Positions 1 through 6,667 of a stretch of DNA of 10,462 bases are shown here, piece by piece; position 1 is the first letter of the stretch; the number at the start of each line of letters is the position of its first letter. Source of the DNA: Patescibacteria group bacterium (GTDB lineage Bacteria; Patescibacteriota; WWE3; UBA101185; UBA10185); NCBI GenBank assembly GCA_022710505.1, contig JAKLGS010000022.1, forward strand, positions 1 through 10,462, in the 5' to 3' direction. The translations under genes were made by a program, and so were the position numbers. A model generated the notes under the pieces. The model saw only the letters and a list, made by a program, of their open reading frames with translations. It was not told the origin of the DNA and ran no database searches.

Positions 1-1
1 A

Positions 2-100
2 TCTCAAAATATTCCTTTGGTAGTTTTTGATGTCAGAGATTTTAAAAATGTTAAGCGTGTTATCAAAGGTGAAAAAGTAGGTACACTGATTACTCCTTAA
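2..100 (+). CDS. pyrH: UMP kinase, C-terminal end (partial, runs off the left edge)
   Basis: The first 99 bases read as the last 32 codons of a gene ending in TAA. The peptide ends in VKRVIKGEKVGTLITP, preceded by IPLVVFDV. This closely follows the carboxyl end of bacterial UMP kinase, where a strand of the type LPIRVFN is followed by a helix and the terminal G-E-x-x-G-T-L-I motif. UMP kinase phosphorylates UMP to UDP with ATP in the cytoplasm, in pyrimidine nucleotide synthesis. None of the catalytic part lies in the window, so the call rests on the C-terminal signature alone; another amino acid kinase family member is the main alternative. A 114-base gap separates it from typA, which has its own apparent promoter. 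Confidence 0.78.
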   Translation, partial: SQNIPLVVFDVRDFKNVKRVIKGEKVGTLITP

Positions 101-112
101 CGAATAATATTC

Positions 113-137
113 TTTAGAAATTTTGAAACTTTCTAAA
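113..137 (+). terminator. Possible weak terminator hairpin after pyrH
   Basis: TTTAGAAA (113-120) and TTTCTAAA (130-137) form a perfect 8-bp, AT-rich stem with a 9-base loop, 13 bases after the pyrH stop. No clear T-run follows, so it is not a textbook intrinsic terminator. It could equally be a 3'-end-protecting hairpin or a chance AT palindrome. Confidence 0.3.
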
Positions 138-197
138 TGCTTATAACCATCCTTTATATTTCCATGCAAAAAATTAGTCGTTAAGCCAATGTAGATG

Positions 198-203
198 TAT
201 AAT
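198..203 (+). promoter_or_regulatory. -10 box of the typA promoter
   Basis: Perfect TATAAT preceded by TG, ending 11 bases before the typA ATG at 215. Transcription would begin around 209-211, leaving a leader of only about 4-6 bases. No good -35 hexamer lies at the usual distance, and there is no Shine-Dalgarno before the ATG. Confidence 0.6.
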
Positions 204-214
204 CACCAATTGCT

Positions 215-2056
215 ATGAAACTAAGAAATATTGCCATAATTGCACATGTCGATCACGGAAAAACAACCCTTGTTGATGGTTTGTTGAAGCAGTCCAAAAC
301 ATTTAGAAACAACGAATCTTTTATGAATCAAGAGCTTATTATGGATTCAAACGATCAGGAAAGAGAAAGAGGAATCACAATTTTGGCTAAAAACACCGCT
401 GTAACTTACAAAGATACAAAAATAAACATTATAGACACCCCTGGCCATGCAGACTTTGGTGGGGAGGTTGAAAGAATTTTAAACATGGCGGATGGAGCAC
501 TTCTTTTAGTAGATGCTCAAGAAGGCCCAATGCCTCAAACTAAGTTTGTTTTGAAAAAAGCTTTCAACATGGGCTTGAAAATAATAGTAATCATAAATAA
601 AATTGATAAAAAACACGTAAGAATTGAGGAAACAATAAAAAAAATCGACAACATGTTTTTAGAACTTGCTACTAGCGACGATCAGTTAGATTTTCCAGTT
701 CTTTACTGTATAGGAAGAGAAGGAAAATCTTGGAACCAAATTACTAGCGACATACTTTCATCTGAAAATTCAGAATCAAGAACAAACTCCGATCTGTCAC
801 CTATTTTTGAAGCAATATTAAAATACATCCCGTCTCCAAAAATAAATAACGAGGAACCATTTCAAATGCTTGTAAGCACTCTTGATTGGGATAGCTTTAA
901 GGGTAAATACGCAATAGGAAAAGTAACAAGAGGAATTGCAAAAGTTGGTATGACAGTAACTTTATTAAAAGCAAATGGTGAGAAAGAAGATACAGTAATT
1001 GAAAAAATTTATGTGACCCGAGGACTTAATAGAGTGGAAGTACAGGAGGCTAATTCTGGTGAAATAATTGCCATTACGGGAATTAAAAATGCAGGGATAG
1101 GTGACACTGTGGCAGATTCAAATCAACCTGAGGCCTTGCCTACTATTGCAATAGACGAACCAACATTAAGTATATCGGTCGGTCCAAACACGTCTCCCTT
1201 TATGGGAAGAGAGGGAAGATTTTTTACCAGCAGACAAATTTTAGAAAGAATTCAACAAGAACTACAAACTAATGTGGCAATGAGATTTAAAAATTCAAAC
1301 GAAGAGGGTTTTGTAATCTCAGGAAGAGGGGAACTTCATCTCTCTGTATTTTTAGAAACATTAAGAAGAGAGGGGTTTGAACTTAGCGCAGGAAAACCGA
1401 CAGTAATAACAAAAATTATTGATGGGGTGGAAATGGAACCTGTAGAAGAACTCACAGTAGATGTAGACAATGTTTATGTTGGAGCAGTGAAAAGTGAAGT
1501 TGGTCAAAGACATGGAATATTGCTTTCACAGGATGAGCTAACAGAAAATTCTTCAAGACTTCTTTTTGAAATAAGTACCAGAGGAATGTTGGGATTAAGA
1601 GGCACCCTTCTAACACTAACAAAAGGAACCGCGGTAACTAATTCAAACTTTTTAAAATATGAAAAAATGGGTCCGCAGATGAAAAAAATGAGAAAAGGAG
1701 TTTTAATAGCCGCGTATTCAGGAAATGCAGCCCCACACGGGCTTATAACCGCACAAACAAAAGGTCCTGTTTTTATCTCACCTTCCGATAAAGTTTACGA
1801 AGGAATGATAGTGGGGCTTAATGGAAGAGACGAAGACATGGAAATTAACGTGTGTAAAGAAAAGCAACTAACAAACAACAGATCATCGGGGGAGGGGACA
1901 TCCGTAGCTTTAATACCTCCAGTCATCATGAGCATAGAACAATGTCTTGGATTCTTGGAAAATGATGAATTACTTGAAATTACCCCTCGTAGCCTCAGAT
2001 TAAGGAAAAAAATCCTTAACTCAACTCTAAGAATGAGAGCCTCCAGAAAAAATTGA
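215..2056 (+). CDS. typA: Ribosome-associated GTPase TypA/BipA
   Basis: Translation-factor-family GTPase of 613 aa, a normal full length for TypA. It binds the 70S ribosome in the cytoplasm and acts in ribosome assembly and stress adaptation. The GTPase domain shows G1 AHVDHGKT (residues 10-17), the switch I segment RERGITI (50-56), G3 DTPGH (74-78) followed by ADFGGEVER, and G4 NKID (128-131). Domain II, the EF-G-like domains III and V, and the TypA-specific C-terminal domain follow. The last ends with the family signature SGEGTSVALIPP and DELLEITPRSLRLRKK. The ATG at 215 places G1 at the usual distance from the N-terminus and sits just behind a TATAAT box. The gene stops with TGA. The frame stays open for 23 codons past it, but the protein already ends where the family does, so this TGA is a true stop. 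Single gene, not overlapping its neighbours. Confidence 0.96.
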   Translation: MKLRNIAIIAHVDHGKTTLVDGLLKQSKTFRNNESFMNQELIMDSNDQERERGITILAKNTAVTYKDTKINIIDTPGHADFGGEVERILNMADGALLLVDAQEGPMPQTKFVLKKAFNMGLKIIVIINKIDKKHVRIEETIKKIDNMFLELATSDDQLDFPVLYCIGREGKSWNQITSDILSSENSESRTNSDLSPIFEAILKYIPSPKINNEEPFQMLVSTLDWDSFKGKYAIGKVTRGIAKVGMTVTLLKANGEKEDTVIEKIYVTRGLNRVEVQEANSGEIIAITGIKNAGIGDTVADSNQPEALPTIAIDEPTLSISVGPNTSPFMGREGRFFTSRQILERIQQELQTNVAMRFKNSNEEGFVISGRGELHLSVFLETLRREGFELSAGKPTVITKIIDGVEMEPVEELTVDVDNVYVGAVKSEVGQRHGILLSQDELTENSSRLLFEISTRGMLGLRGTLLTLTKGTAVTNSNFLKYEKMGPQMKKMRKGVLIAAYSGNAAPHGLITAQTKGPVFISPSDKVYEGMIVGLNGRDEDMEINVCKEKQLTNNRSSGEGTSVALIPPVIMSIEQCLGFLENDELLEITPRSLRLRKKILNSTLRMRASRKN

Positions 2057-2104
2057 AAGAAAATCTCCTCCTCACCTGTACTAGATATGTACGAGTTAAT
2101 AATT

Positions 2105-2114
2105 AAGGAGGTGA
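2105..2114 (+). promoter_or_regulatory. Perfect Shine-Dalgarno of the secreted-protein gene, with upstream anti-SD
   Basis: AAGGAGGTGA matches the full anti-SD of 16S rRNA and ends 6 bases before the ATG at 2121. It is the longest ribosome binding site in the window. A CU-rich stretch at 2065-2077 can pair with it in two registers: CCTCCT (2067-2072) with AGGAGG (2106-2111), or TCACCT (2072-2077) with AGGTGA (2109-2114). The site could therefore be masked in the mRNA. Confidence 0.75.
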
Positions 2115-2120
2115 AATTAA

Positions 2121-2516
2121 ATGAATAAAAAATATATTGCATTAGGTTCAGTTGGTCTTTTATTAGGAGGTTTGCTACTTTTTACAAACAAAGTATCAGC
2201 ATACAAAGGAGATCCAACAGTTAAGGGACCTTATTACACAGAAGAAAGACATGAGGAAATGACCAAAGCTTTCGATAGCAACGACTACAATGCTTGGAAA
2301 GAGCAAATGGGTGGGAGGGGCAGAGTATCACAGGTAATAAACGAGGAAAATTTCGAAAGATTTGCAGAAGCACACAGACTTGCTTTAGAAGGCAAAACTG
2401 AAGAAGCAGCTAAGATAAGACAGGAATTAGGTTTAGGACTCCAAAACGGTTCAGGAAAAGGAATGGGTCAGGGATTCGGAGGATGTGAAGAATGCCCAAG
2501 AAATCTCAATCGTTAA
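2121..2516 (+). CDS. Small secreted or membrane-anchored protein with C-terminal CxxC
   Basis: A 131-aa protein with no confident named family. Residues 1-27 look like a Sec signal peptide: MNKK, a hydrophobic core of leucine, glycine and valine (about 6-21), and a V-S-A site suggesting cleavage after Ala27; without cleavage it would be a membrane anchor. The mature part has a charged, probably helical region (41-104) with the segments NAWKEQMGGRGR and FAEAHRLALEGKTEEAAKIRQELGLG. The latter resembles helices of small periplasmic or extracytoplasmic proteins. A glycine-rich tail with CEEC (122-125) could bind metal or form a disulfide. The strong Shine-Dalgarno fixes the start. It sits 64 bases after typA and 64 before an ECF sigma factor, so a part in cell-envelope sensing is conceivable, but that is inference. 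No LTxxQ motif of the CpxP/Spy type is visible. Confidence 0.85.
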   Translation: MNKKYIALGSVGLLLGGLLLFTNKVSAYKGDPTVKGPYYTEERHEEMTKAFDSNDYNAWKEQMGGRGRVSQVINEENFERFAEAHRLALEGKTEEAAKIRQELGLGLQNGSGKGMGQGFGGCEECPRNLNR

Positions 2517-2523
2517 TAAATCA

Positions 2524-2567
2524 TTTACAAATGCCTCATCTAAAATCTAGGTGGGGCATGATGTAAA
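2524..2567 (+). promoter_or_regulatory. Long imperfect hairpin containing the sigma gene -10 box
   Basis: ATGCCTCATC (2531-2540) pairs with GGTGGGGCAT (2550-2559) over 10 bp with two G-T wobbles, closed by a 9-base loop. Outside a small internal loop, TTTACA (2524-2529) pairs with TGTAAA (2562-2567). It starts 8 bases after the secreted-protein stop. No T-run follows, so it may be a terminator, an operator, or both. The TAAAAT at 2564-2569 lies on its right arm. Confidence 0.5.
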
Positions 2568-2569
2568 AT
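2564..2569 (+). promoter_or_regulatory. -10 box of the ECF sigma factor gene
   Basis: TAAAAT ends 11 bases before the ATG at 2581, giving a predicted leader of about 4-6 bases. There is no Shine-Dalgarno at this start and no recognisable -35. It overlaps the right arm of the hairpin at 2524-2567. Confidence 0.45.
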
Positions 2570-2580
2570 GATAGGGCACT

Positions 2581-3126
2581 ATGGAAAATATTGAAACAAA
2601 AACAGACGAGGAAATAGTGGAGATTGTTAAAAATGAAAACAAAGAGTCGTATGCACATATTATTAAAAGATATCAAGCTAAACTTATTAGATACGCAGAG
2701 TATTTAATTGGCGATCCAGACAAAGCAAGCGATGCAGTTCAAGATTCTTTTATAAAAGCATACGTAAATCTCAATGGTTTTGATGTTAAAAAAAAGTTTT
2801 CAAGTTGGATTTACAGAATTGTTCATAACGAAGCTATAAATTTGATTGATAAAAACAAGAAAACTATAAAACTCGACCCTGACGTAGATTTTGATAGTGG
2901 GATAAATATTGAAGATACATATATAAAAGAGGAGTTAGTTTCAAAGGCACACAACTGTCTTGAGGGAATGGATATTAACTACCGTGAGCCACTATCTCTT
3001 TACTATATAGAAAATAAATCATACGAAGAAATAAGTGATATTTTAAGATTACCAATGGGTACAGTTGCAGTTAGAATAAATAGGGCGAAAATTATTTTGA
3101 AAAAAATATGTCAAACAAAAAGATAG
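2581..3126 (+). CDS. ECF-type RNA polymerase sigma factor (sigma-70 family)
   Basis: A 181-aa protein of typical ECF sigma length with only sigma regions 2 and 4. Region 2 spans about residues 20-92: the helix around YAHIIKRYQAKLIRYAEYLIG, then DAVQDSFIKAY (core RNA polymerase binding) and FSSWIYRIVHNEAINLI (-10 recognition). A short acidic linker (98-115) follows. Region 4 (about 125-178) holds the helix-turn-helix YEEISDILRLPMGTVAVRINRAK, which would read the -35 element. It would direct RNA polymerase to a small regulon. The start follows a -10 box by 11 bases with no Shine-Dalgarno. Its 3' end overlaps or abuts a three-helix membrane protein, the usual place for an anti-sigma factor. Which promoters it uses cannot be told from the window. 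Confidence 0.93.
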   Translation: MENIETKTDEEIVEIVKNENKESYAHIIKRYQAKLIRYAEYLIGDPDKASDAVQDSFIKAYVNLNGFDVKKKFSSWIYRIVHNEAINLIDKNKKTIKLDPDVDFDSGINIEDTYIKEELVSKAHNCLEGMDINYREPLSLYYIENKSYEEISDILRLPMGTVAVRINRAKIILKKICQTKR

Positions 3127-3137
3127 GAAATTTAAAA

Positions 3138-3620
3138 ATGGAAAAACAAAAAAGAAATATCGAAAATAAAATAATGGATAAAGTATTATCCGGAGAAGTA
3201 AAAATGAAACCAAAATGGTATTTTGTGTTAGGTTCCATAACTTCATTTCTGGGATTGGTTGGAATGATAATCGGAGCGATATTTTTAACTAATCTAACTT
3301 TCTTTTTTATTAAAAAACAAGGCCCGGGAACAGCAAGAATTAATATGATGTTAGAGTCATTTCCTTTGTGGGTACCAATACTAGCAGTTGCTTTTATCAT
3401 CTTGGGTATCTGGATGTTAAAAAAATATGATTTTTCATATAAAAAGAATTTTATTGTTGTTGCCATTACTGTGGTGACAGCAATAATTTTATCAGCACTG
3501 CTCATTGATTATTTAGGATTAAACGAAATATGGGCTAAAAGAGGACCGATGAGAAGATTTTACATGGAAGATTCCAACTATAGAGTACAACCACTACACA
3601 GGCCGATGAACAGAAGATAA
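3138..3620 (+). CDS. Three-helix membrane protein, candidate anti-sigma factor
   Basis: A 160-aa protein from the ATG at 3138. A basic, polar N-terminal segment (1-27) contains the stretch DKVLSGEVKMKPKW. Hydrophobic segments follow at about 28-58, 77-95 and 104-124, then a basic, Arg-rich tail (134-160, including GPMRR and ending NRR). I chose 3138 because AGGAAA (3125-3130) precedes it at Shine-Dalgarno distance; the in-frame ATG at 3108 would add ten residues and overlap the sigma gene by 19 bases. No zinc-binding HxxxCxxC anti-sigma motif is present. The case for an anti-sigma factor is positional: sigma gene directly upstream, tight coupling, a short cytosolic N-terminus long enough to hold a sigma factor, and membrane anchoring. 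It could instead be an unrelated membrane protein of the same transcript. Confidence 0.82.
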   Translation: MEKQKRNIENKIMDKVLSGEVKMKPKWYFVLGSITSFLGLVGMIIGAIFLTNLTFFFIKKQGPGTARINMMLESFPLWVPILAVAFIILGIWMLKKYDFSYKKNFIVVAITVVTAIILSALLIDYLGLNEIWAKRGPMRRFYMEDSNYRVQPLHRPMNRR

Positions 3621-3641
3621 ATAGGTTGGTTATAGCCTTAC

Positions 3642-3650
3642 TGATATAAT
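3642..3650 (+). promoter_or_regulatory. Extended -10 promoter of the acetyltransferase gene
   Basis: TGATATAAT is a perfect extended -10 (TGn plus TATAAT). Only 6 bases separate it from the ATG at 3657, so the first transcribed base should be at or next to the A of the ATG: a leaderless mRNA. No -35 match is visible. Confidence 0.65.
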
Positions 3651-3656
3651 TTATCT

Positions 3657-4244
3657 ATGAATATCTCTTTAGTATCACCAAAATCTAAAACAGAAGTTCA
3701 AGACGCATATAACTTTGTTAAAAACATACTTAAATTCTCTGAGGACCACCCTCGAAGTTTAGATTTTTACCTAAACATTTTTCAAAAAGACCCAAGGTAT
3801 GTTGTCATAGCAAAAGACGGAAACGAAGTAATTGGAGCAGTTTTATCTTCAGATGATAGTGAAGAAAAACTTCTGATAGGAGAATTAGCGGTAGATGAAA
3901 AATATAGAAAAGCTGGGGTTGGTACAAAACTAATTCAACAACTTGAAGAAAATGCTATAGAACTAGGAAAAAATGAGATTTCTCTTGGTTCTCAAGGACC
4001 CGCCGAAAATTTTTATTTAAAAATGGGTTATACACCGAGATTATTTATTCAACTTACAGGAAATAACAGAATAAATGAAATTAAAAACAATATTCCAGAT
4101 AAAGTAGTGTGGGAAAACACAGGTGATGGGTTTAGCAAGATAATCGTTGATACAAATGGAATAGACAAAGAACTTCAAAAATATATTTCAGAAAAAACAG
4201 GTGCACATACGCAGTATTTGTTTTCTAAAAGAATTGTTGTTTAG
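3657..4244 (+). CDS. GNAT-family N-acetyltransferase
   Basis: A 195-aa protein with an N-terminal GNAT fold (about 1-130). The central strand IGELAVDEKYRK leads into the acetyl-CoA pyrophosphate loop RKAGVGTKL (84-92), matching the R/Q-x-x-G-x-G/A signature. A later segment, AENFYLKMGY (116-125), matches the F-Y-x-x-x-G-Y end of the domain. Residues 130-195 form an additional C-terminal portion that I do not recognise and that may shape the acceptor site. It should transfer an acetyl group to an amine, but the substrate is not evident. It is transcribed alone from an extended -10 that predicts no leader. The opposing gene ends 32 bases away in an A/T-only stretch. Confidence 0.9.
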   Translation: MNISLVSPKSKTEVQDAYNFVKNILKFSEDHPRSLDFYLNIFQKDPRYVVIAKDGNEVIGAVLSSDDSEEKLLIGELAVDEKYRKAGVGTKLIQQLEENAIELGKNEISLGSQGPAENFYLKMGYTPRLFIQLTGNNRINEIKNNIPDKVVWENTGDGFSKIIVDTNGIDKELQKYISEKTGAHTQYLFSKRIVV

Positions 4245-4276
4245 AAAAACGCAAAATTAAAAAATTTACTATATTT

Positions 4277-4846
4277 TTACGGCTCTGATAATAATTTTCT
4301 CAGCAACTCCATAGTCATGTTATCGCTTTCAATCTTTTTTCCAAAATGCTCATCTCTAAGCCTTGCTGTGGGGGAGTCATTTTCAGTGATTATGAGTTTT
4401 CCATCATGAAATGCGATATTGTGAACAGTTAAATCTACGGGAACTTTAAACTCTTCCTTAGCTTTCTCGGCTTTTTGTAATAAATCTTCAAACAATGCTC
4501 TGTGTTCTAATATAAAACCTCTAAATTCCTCTTTTGGAATAATATCTAAAAATTCTTCCTGCCTAAACCTTGGCTGTATAATTCTGTAAGTTCCGTTGTC
4601 AGTTTTTTCAGGAGGTATGAAATAGGAATCTGAAAGATTATCTCCGAATATTTCTTTCATTTTTGTGTAGTCGTTTAAAAGATCATTATAGTAAAGAGGG
4701 TTTTGTGAATCAGAGCTGTGAGGAATTTTTACGACATAGTTCTCATCATATCCATAAACTTCAAAATCATTACCTTTGGAAATTAATTCTTCTTTGTGAG
4801 TATAGGGGTTATCTGGTTTATCGTACAAAGGTTCTTTTTCAAGCAT
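4277..4846 (-). CDS. Very small protein-kinase-like protein of unknown function
   Basis: A 189-aa protein that shows the spacing of a kinase-fold active site. NDFEVYGYDENYVVKIPH (26-43) looks like the N-lobe strands with the nucleotide-binding lysine (K40). PVDLTVHNIAFHDGKLIITEND (136-157) looks like the catalytic loop: D138 and N143 have the five-residue spacing of the kinase D-x-x-x-x-N motif. D157 then falls about where the metal-binding DFG aspartate belongs. Family members of the aminoglycoside phosphotransferase and Ser/Thr kinase types are longer, so this would be a stripped-down version or a pseudokinase. It has no membrane segment. It is convergent with the acetyltransferase and divergent from the nifS operon. 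Its ATG lies 6 bases behind an extended -10 on the minus strand. The gene is secure; the kinase relationship is inference from motif spacing. Confidence 0.82.
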   Translation of the reverse strand: MLEKEPLYDKPDNPYTHKEELISKGNDFEVYGYDENYVVKIPHSSDSQNPLYYNDLLNDYTKMKEIFGDNLSDSYFIPPEKTDNGTYRIIQPRFRQEEFLDIIPKEEFRGFILEHRALFEDLLQKAEKAKEEFKVPVDLTVHNIAFHDGKLIITENDSPTARLRDEHFGKKIESDNMTMELLRKLLSEP

Positions 4847-4852
4847 ATATTA

Positions 4853-4861
4853 ATAATATCA
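4853..4861 (-). promoter_or_regulatory. Extended -10 promoter of the kinase-like gene
   Basis: On the minus strand this reads TGATATTAT, an extended -10, followed by 6 bases and then the ATG at 4846. The predicted start of transcription coincides with the start codon. The -35 zone is only A/T-rich. Confidence 0.6.
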
Positions 4862-4943
4862 AGTTATTCAAAATAAAATCTCTTTTATTTATTAGCAAGT
4901 TTCTTTTACATCTGTAGTTACTACTTACAAGTATTCAAAAAAG

Positions 4944-4969
4944 AGGAGATTTAAAAAATAATTTCTCCT
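4944..4969 (+). other. Inverted repeat upstream of the nifS promoter
   Basis: AGGAGA (4944-4949) pairs with TCTCCT (4964-4969) around a 14-base A/T loop, just upstream of the nifS -10 where a -35 would normally lie. It could be an operator for an activator or repressor, or a chance repeat. It is too far from the kinase-like gene's stop to be that gene's terminator. Confidence 0.3.
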
Positions 4970-4971
4970 TG

Positions 4972-4980
4972 TGCTAAAAT
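4972..4980 (+). promoter_or_regulatory. Extended -10 promoter of the nifS-nifU-mnmA operon
   Basis: TGCTAAAAT fits an extended -10 (TGn plus TAAAAT). The ATG at 4991 follows after 10 bases, so the leader should be about 2-5 bases. No Shine-Dalgarno and no -35 are visible. Confidence 0.6.
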
Positions 4981-4990
4981 ACCACCGTAT

Positions 4991-6181
4991 ATGAAAAAGG
5001 CTAAAACAAAAAAATACGTTTATTTAGATTACGCGGCAACCACTCCGGTAGATAAAGCCGTTATAAAAGCAATGCTTCCGTACTTTAGTGAAAAATTTGC
5101 CAACCCGGCATCAATTCATTCGATGGGAACTGAAGCAAATAAAGCTTTAGACAAAGCCAGAGAAGTATTTGCAAACTACCTAAGCTGTCAAATCAGTGAA
5201 ATCTTTTTTACATCTTCTGCTACAGAGAGCAACAACTGGGCTTTAAAGGGTGTGGCGTCAGCTTACAAAAACAAAGGCAAAAAGATTATTGTCTCCTCAA
5301 TAGAACACGACTGCGTTCTAAACAGCGCAAAATGGCTTTCACAAAACGGATTCGAGGTAGAATACGCGCCCGTGGATGGTTTTGGTACCGTAGATTTAGA
5401 AAAACTTGAAAAAATAATTACCCCCGACACCATCTTGGTCTCCATAATGCATTCCAATAACGAAATTGGCACACTTCAACCCGTGGAAGAAATAGGAAAA
5501 CTTTGTAAAGCTAAAAAAGTGCTGTTTCACACCGATGCCTCTCAGAGCTTTGGAAAAATGCCTATCAACATGAAAAAACTAAACATTGACCTTTTAACCG
5601 CGTCATCTCACAAAATGTACGGACCAAAAGGCGTGGCACTTTTGTATATCCGAACCGGTACTTTAATAGAACCACTGTTGCACGGGGGAGGACATGAAAG
5701 AGGAAAAAGATCATCCACAGTTAATGTGGCAGGAATTGTTGGCTTTGCAAAAGCTTTAGAACTTTGCGTCAAAGAAATGTACTCAGAAAAGTTGAGGCAA
5801 ATAAAGCTTAGAGATCAAATTATTAAATTCATATTAAAAAATATTCCAAATTCGCATCTAAACGGACATCCAAAAAACAGACTTTTCAATAATGTGAATG
5901 TGAGATTTGATTTTATAGAAGGTGAAGCCCTAATGATGGACCTTGATTCAAAAGGAATAGAAGTATCAACGGTATCGGCCTGCGCTTCTTCAAAATTGCA
6001 ATTTTCACATGTACTTTTGGCCTGCGGTATTGAAGAAAAATATGCACAGGGTACAATTAGAATCTCGTTAGGTAGATATACCACTCAAAAGGACGTGAAT
6101 TACTTACTCAAAGTACTTCCAAAGTCAGTTGAGAAGATGAGAAAAATATCTCCGATGAGTGTAACAAATTGGACAATGTAA
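4991..6181 (+). CDS. Cysteine desulfurase, IscS/NifS family
   Basis: A 396-aa PLP enzyme of the usual family length. It removes sulfur from L-cysteine to give alanine and an enzyme-bound persulfide. The N-terminus reads VYLDYAATTPV (10-20), the family opening. H106 in IEHDCVL would stack on the PLP ring, and HTDASQSFGK (180-189) carries D182 and Q185, which hold the cofactor. SSHKMYGPKG (205-214) carries the Schiff-base lysine K208. The active-site cysteine is C331 in SACASS (329-334), on a short loop as in IscS. It heads an operon: the scaffold gene starts 3 bases after its stop and mnmA follows. That order suggests sulfur supply for tRNA thiolation and probably for Fe-S assembly. It could be named iscS or nifS; the window does not decide. 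Confidence 0.96.
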   Translation: MKKAKTKKYVYLDYAATTPVDKAVIKAMLPYFSEKFANPASIHSMGTEANKALDKAREVFANYLSCQISEIFFTSSATESNNWALKGVASAYKNKGKKIIVSSIEHDCVLNSAKWLSQNGFEVEYAPVDGFGTVDLEKLEKIITPDTILVSIMHSNNEIGTLQPVEEIGKLCKAKKVLFHTDASQSFGKMPINMKKLNIDLLTASSHKMYGPKGVALLYIRTGTLIEPLLHGGGHERGKRSSTVNVAGIVGFAKALELCVKEMYSEKLRQIKLRDQIIKFILKNIPNSHLNGHPKNRLFNNVNVRFDFIEGEALMMDLDSKGIEVSTVSACASSKLQFSHVLLACGIEEKYAQGTIRISLGRYTTQKDVNYLLKVLPKSVEKMRKISPMSVTNWTM

Positions 6182-6184
6182 AAA

Positions 6185-6667
6185 ATGTATACAGATAAAG
6201 TTTTAGAATATTTTCATAAACCAAAAAACTTAGGCAAAATAAAAAATGCTGATGGAGTAGGTAAAGTCGGAAATCTTTCTTGCGGAGATATGATGTATCT
6301 CTATATTAAAGTTAAAAAAGAAGGAAAAAAAGAAATCATCTCCAACATTAAATTTCAGACTTTTGGTTGTGTGGCGGCTATTGCTACGAGCAGTGCCATT
6401 ACCGAAATGGTAAAAGGAAAAACTATTGAAGAGGCTTTGGAAGTAAGTAAAAGCGATATTATAGAATCATTGGAAGGACTACCTCCCATTAAAATTCATT
6501 GTTCAGTACTTGCCACCGAAGCTTTAGCAGAAGCTATTTACGATTATCTTTTAAATAATAAGAGACCAATACCTAAATCGTTAGAAGAAAAACACAATTC
6601 TATTGTTAAAAGCAACGAAATTCTTGCCGAAAGATACGAAGAATGGATAGAAAATCAGCAAGAATAA
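6185..6667 (+). CDS. Fe-S cluster scaffold, IscU/NifU N-terminal type
   Basis: A 160-aa protein whose first ~125 residues match the IscU-type scaffold. It opens with YTDKVLEYFHKPKNLG (2-17), the family start. The three cluster-binding cysteines are C33 in NLSCGD (30-35, with D35), C62 in FGCVAAIATSSA (60-71), and C106 in KIHCSVLA (103-110, with H105). Family proteins accept persulfide sulfur from the desulfurase and iron to build [2Fe-2S] clusters, then pass them on. Residues 127-160 are a charged, helix-like C-terminal extension that typical IscU lacks, and the second NifU domain is absent. The start has no Shine-Dalgarno and lies 3 bases after the nifS stop; translation is probably coupled. 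The gene overlaps mnmA by 25 bases. No HscA, HscB, ferredoxin or Suf genes are nearby. Confidence 0.93.
   Translation: MYTDKVLEYFHKPKNLGKIKNADGVGKVGNLSCGDMMYLYIKVKKEGKKEIISNIKFQTFGCVAAIATSSAITEMVKGKTIEEALEVSKSDIIESLEGLPPIKIHCSVLATEALAEAIYDYLLNNKRPIPKSLEEKHNSIVKSNEILAERYEEWIENQQE

Noticed and set aside
2096..2106. Palindrome TTAATAATTAA as a promoter or operator for the secreted-protein gene.
   Set aside because: A transcript starting from it would begin within or after the Shine-Dalgarno; short A/T palindromes are expected by chance here.
2054..2128. In-frame TGA at the end of typA followed by 23 open codons, suggesting TGA read as glycine (as in Gracilibacteria/SR1).
   Set aside because: TypA already ends where its family ends, the read-through tail resembles nothing, and no gene in the window has an internal TGA.
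1795..2142. Minus-strand reading frame over the end of typA.
   Set aside because: It is the shadow of a strongly conserved coding region, has no promoter or ribosome binding site, and its peptide looks like no protein family.
3092..3505. Minus-strand reading frame opposite the membrane protein gene.
   Set aside because: Its hydrophobic pattern is the complement of the real membrane segments; no start signal supports it.
4245..4279. Bidirectional terminator between the convergent acetyltransferase and kinase-like genes.
   Set aside because: Only a 6-bp stem made entirely of A and T, overlapping the stop codon of the minus-strand gene; too weak to call.
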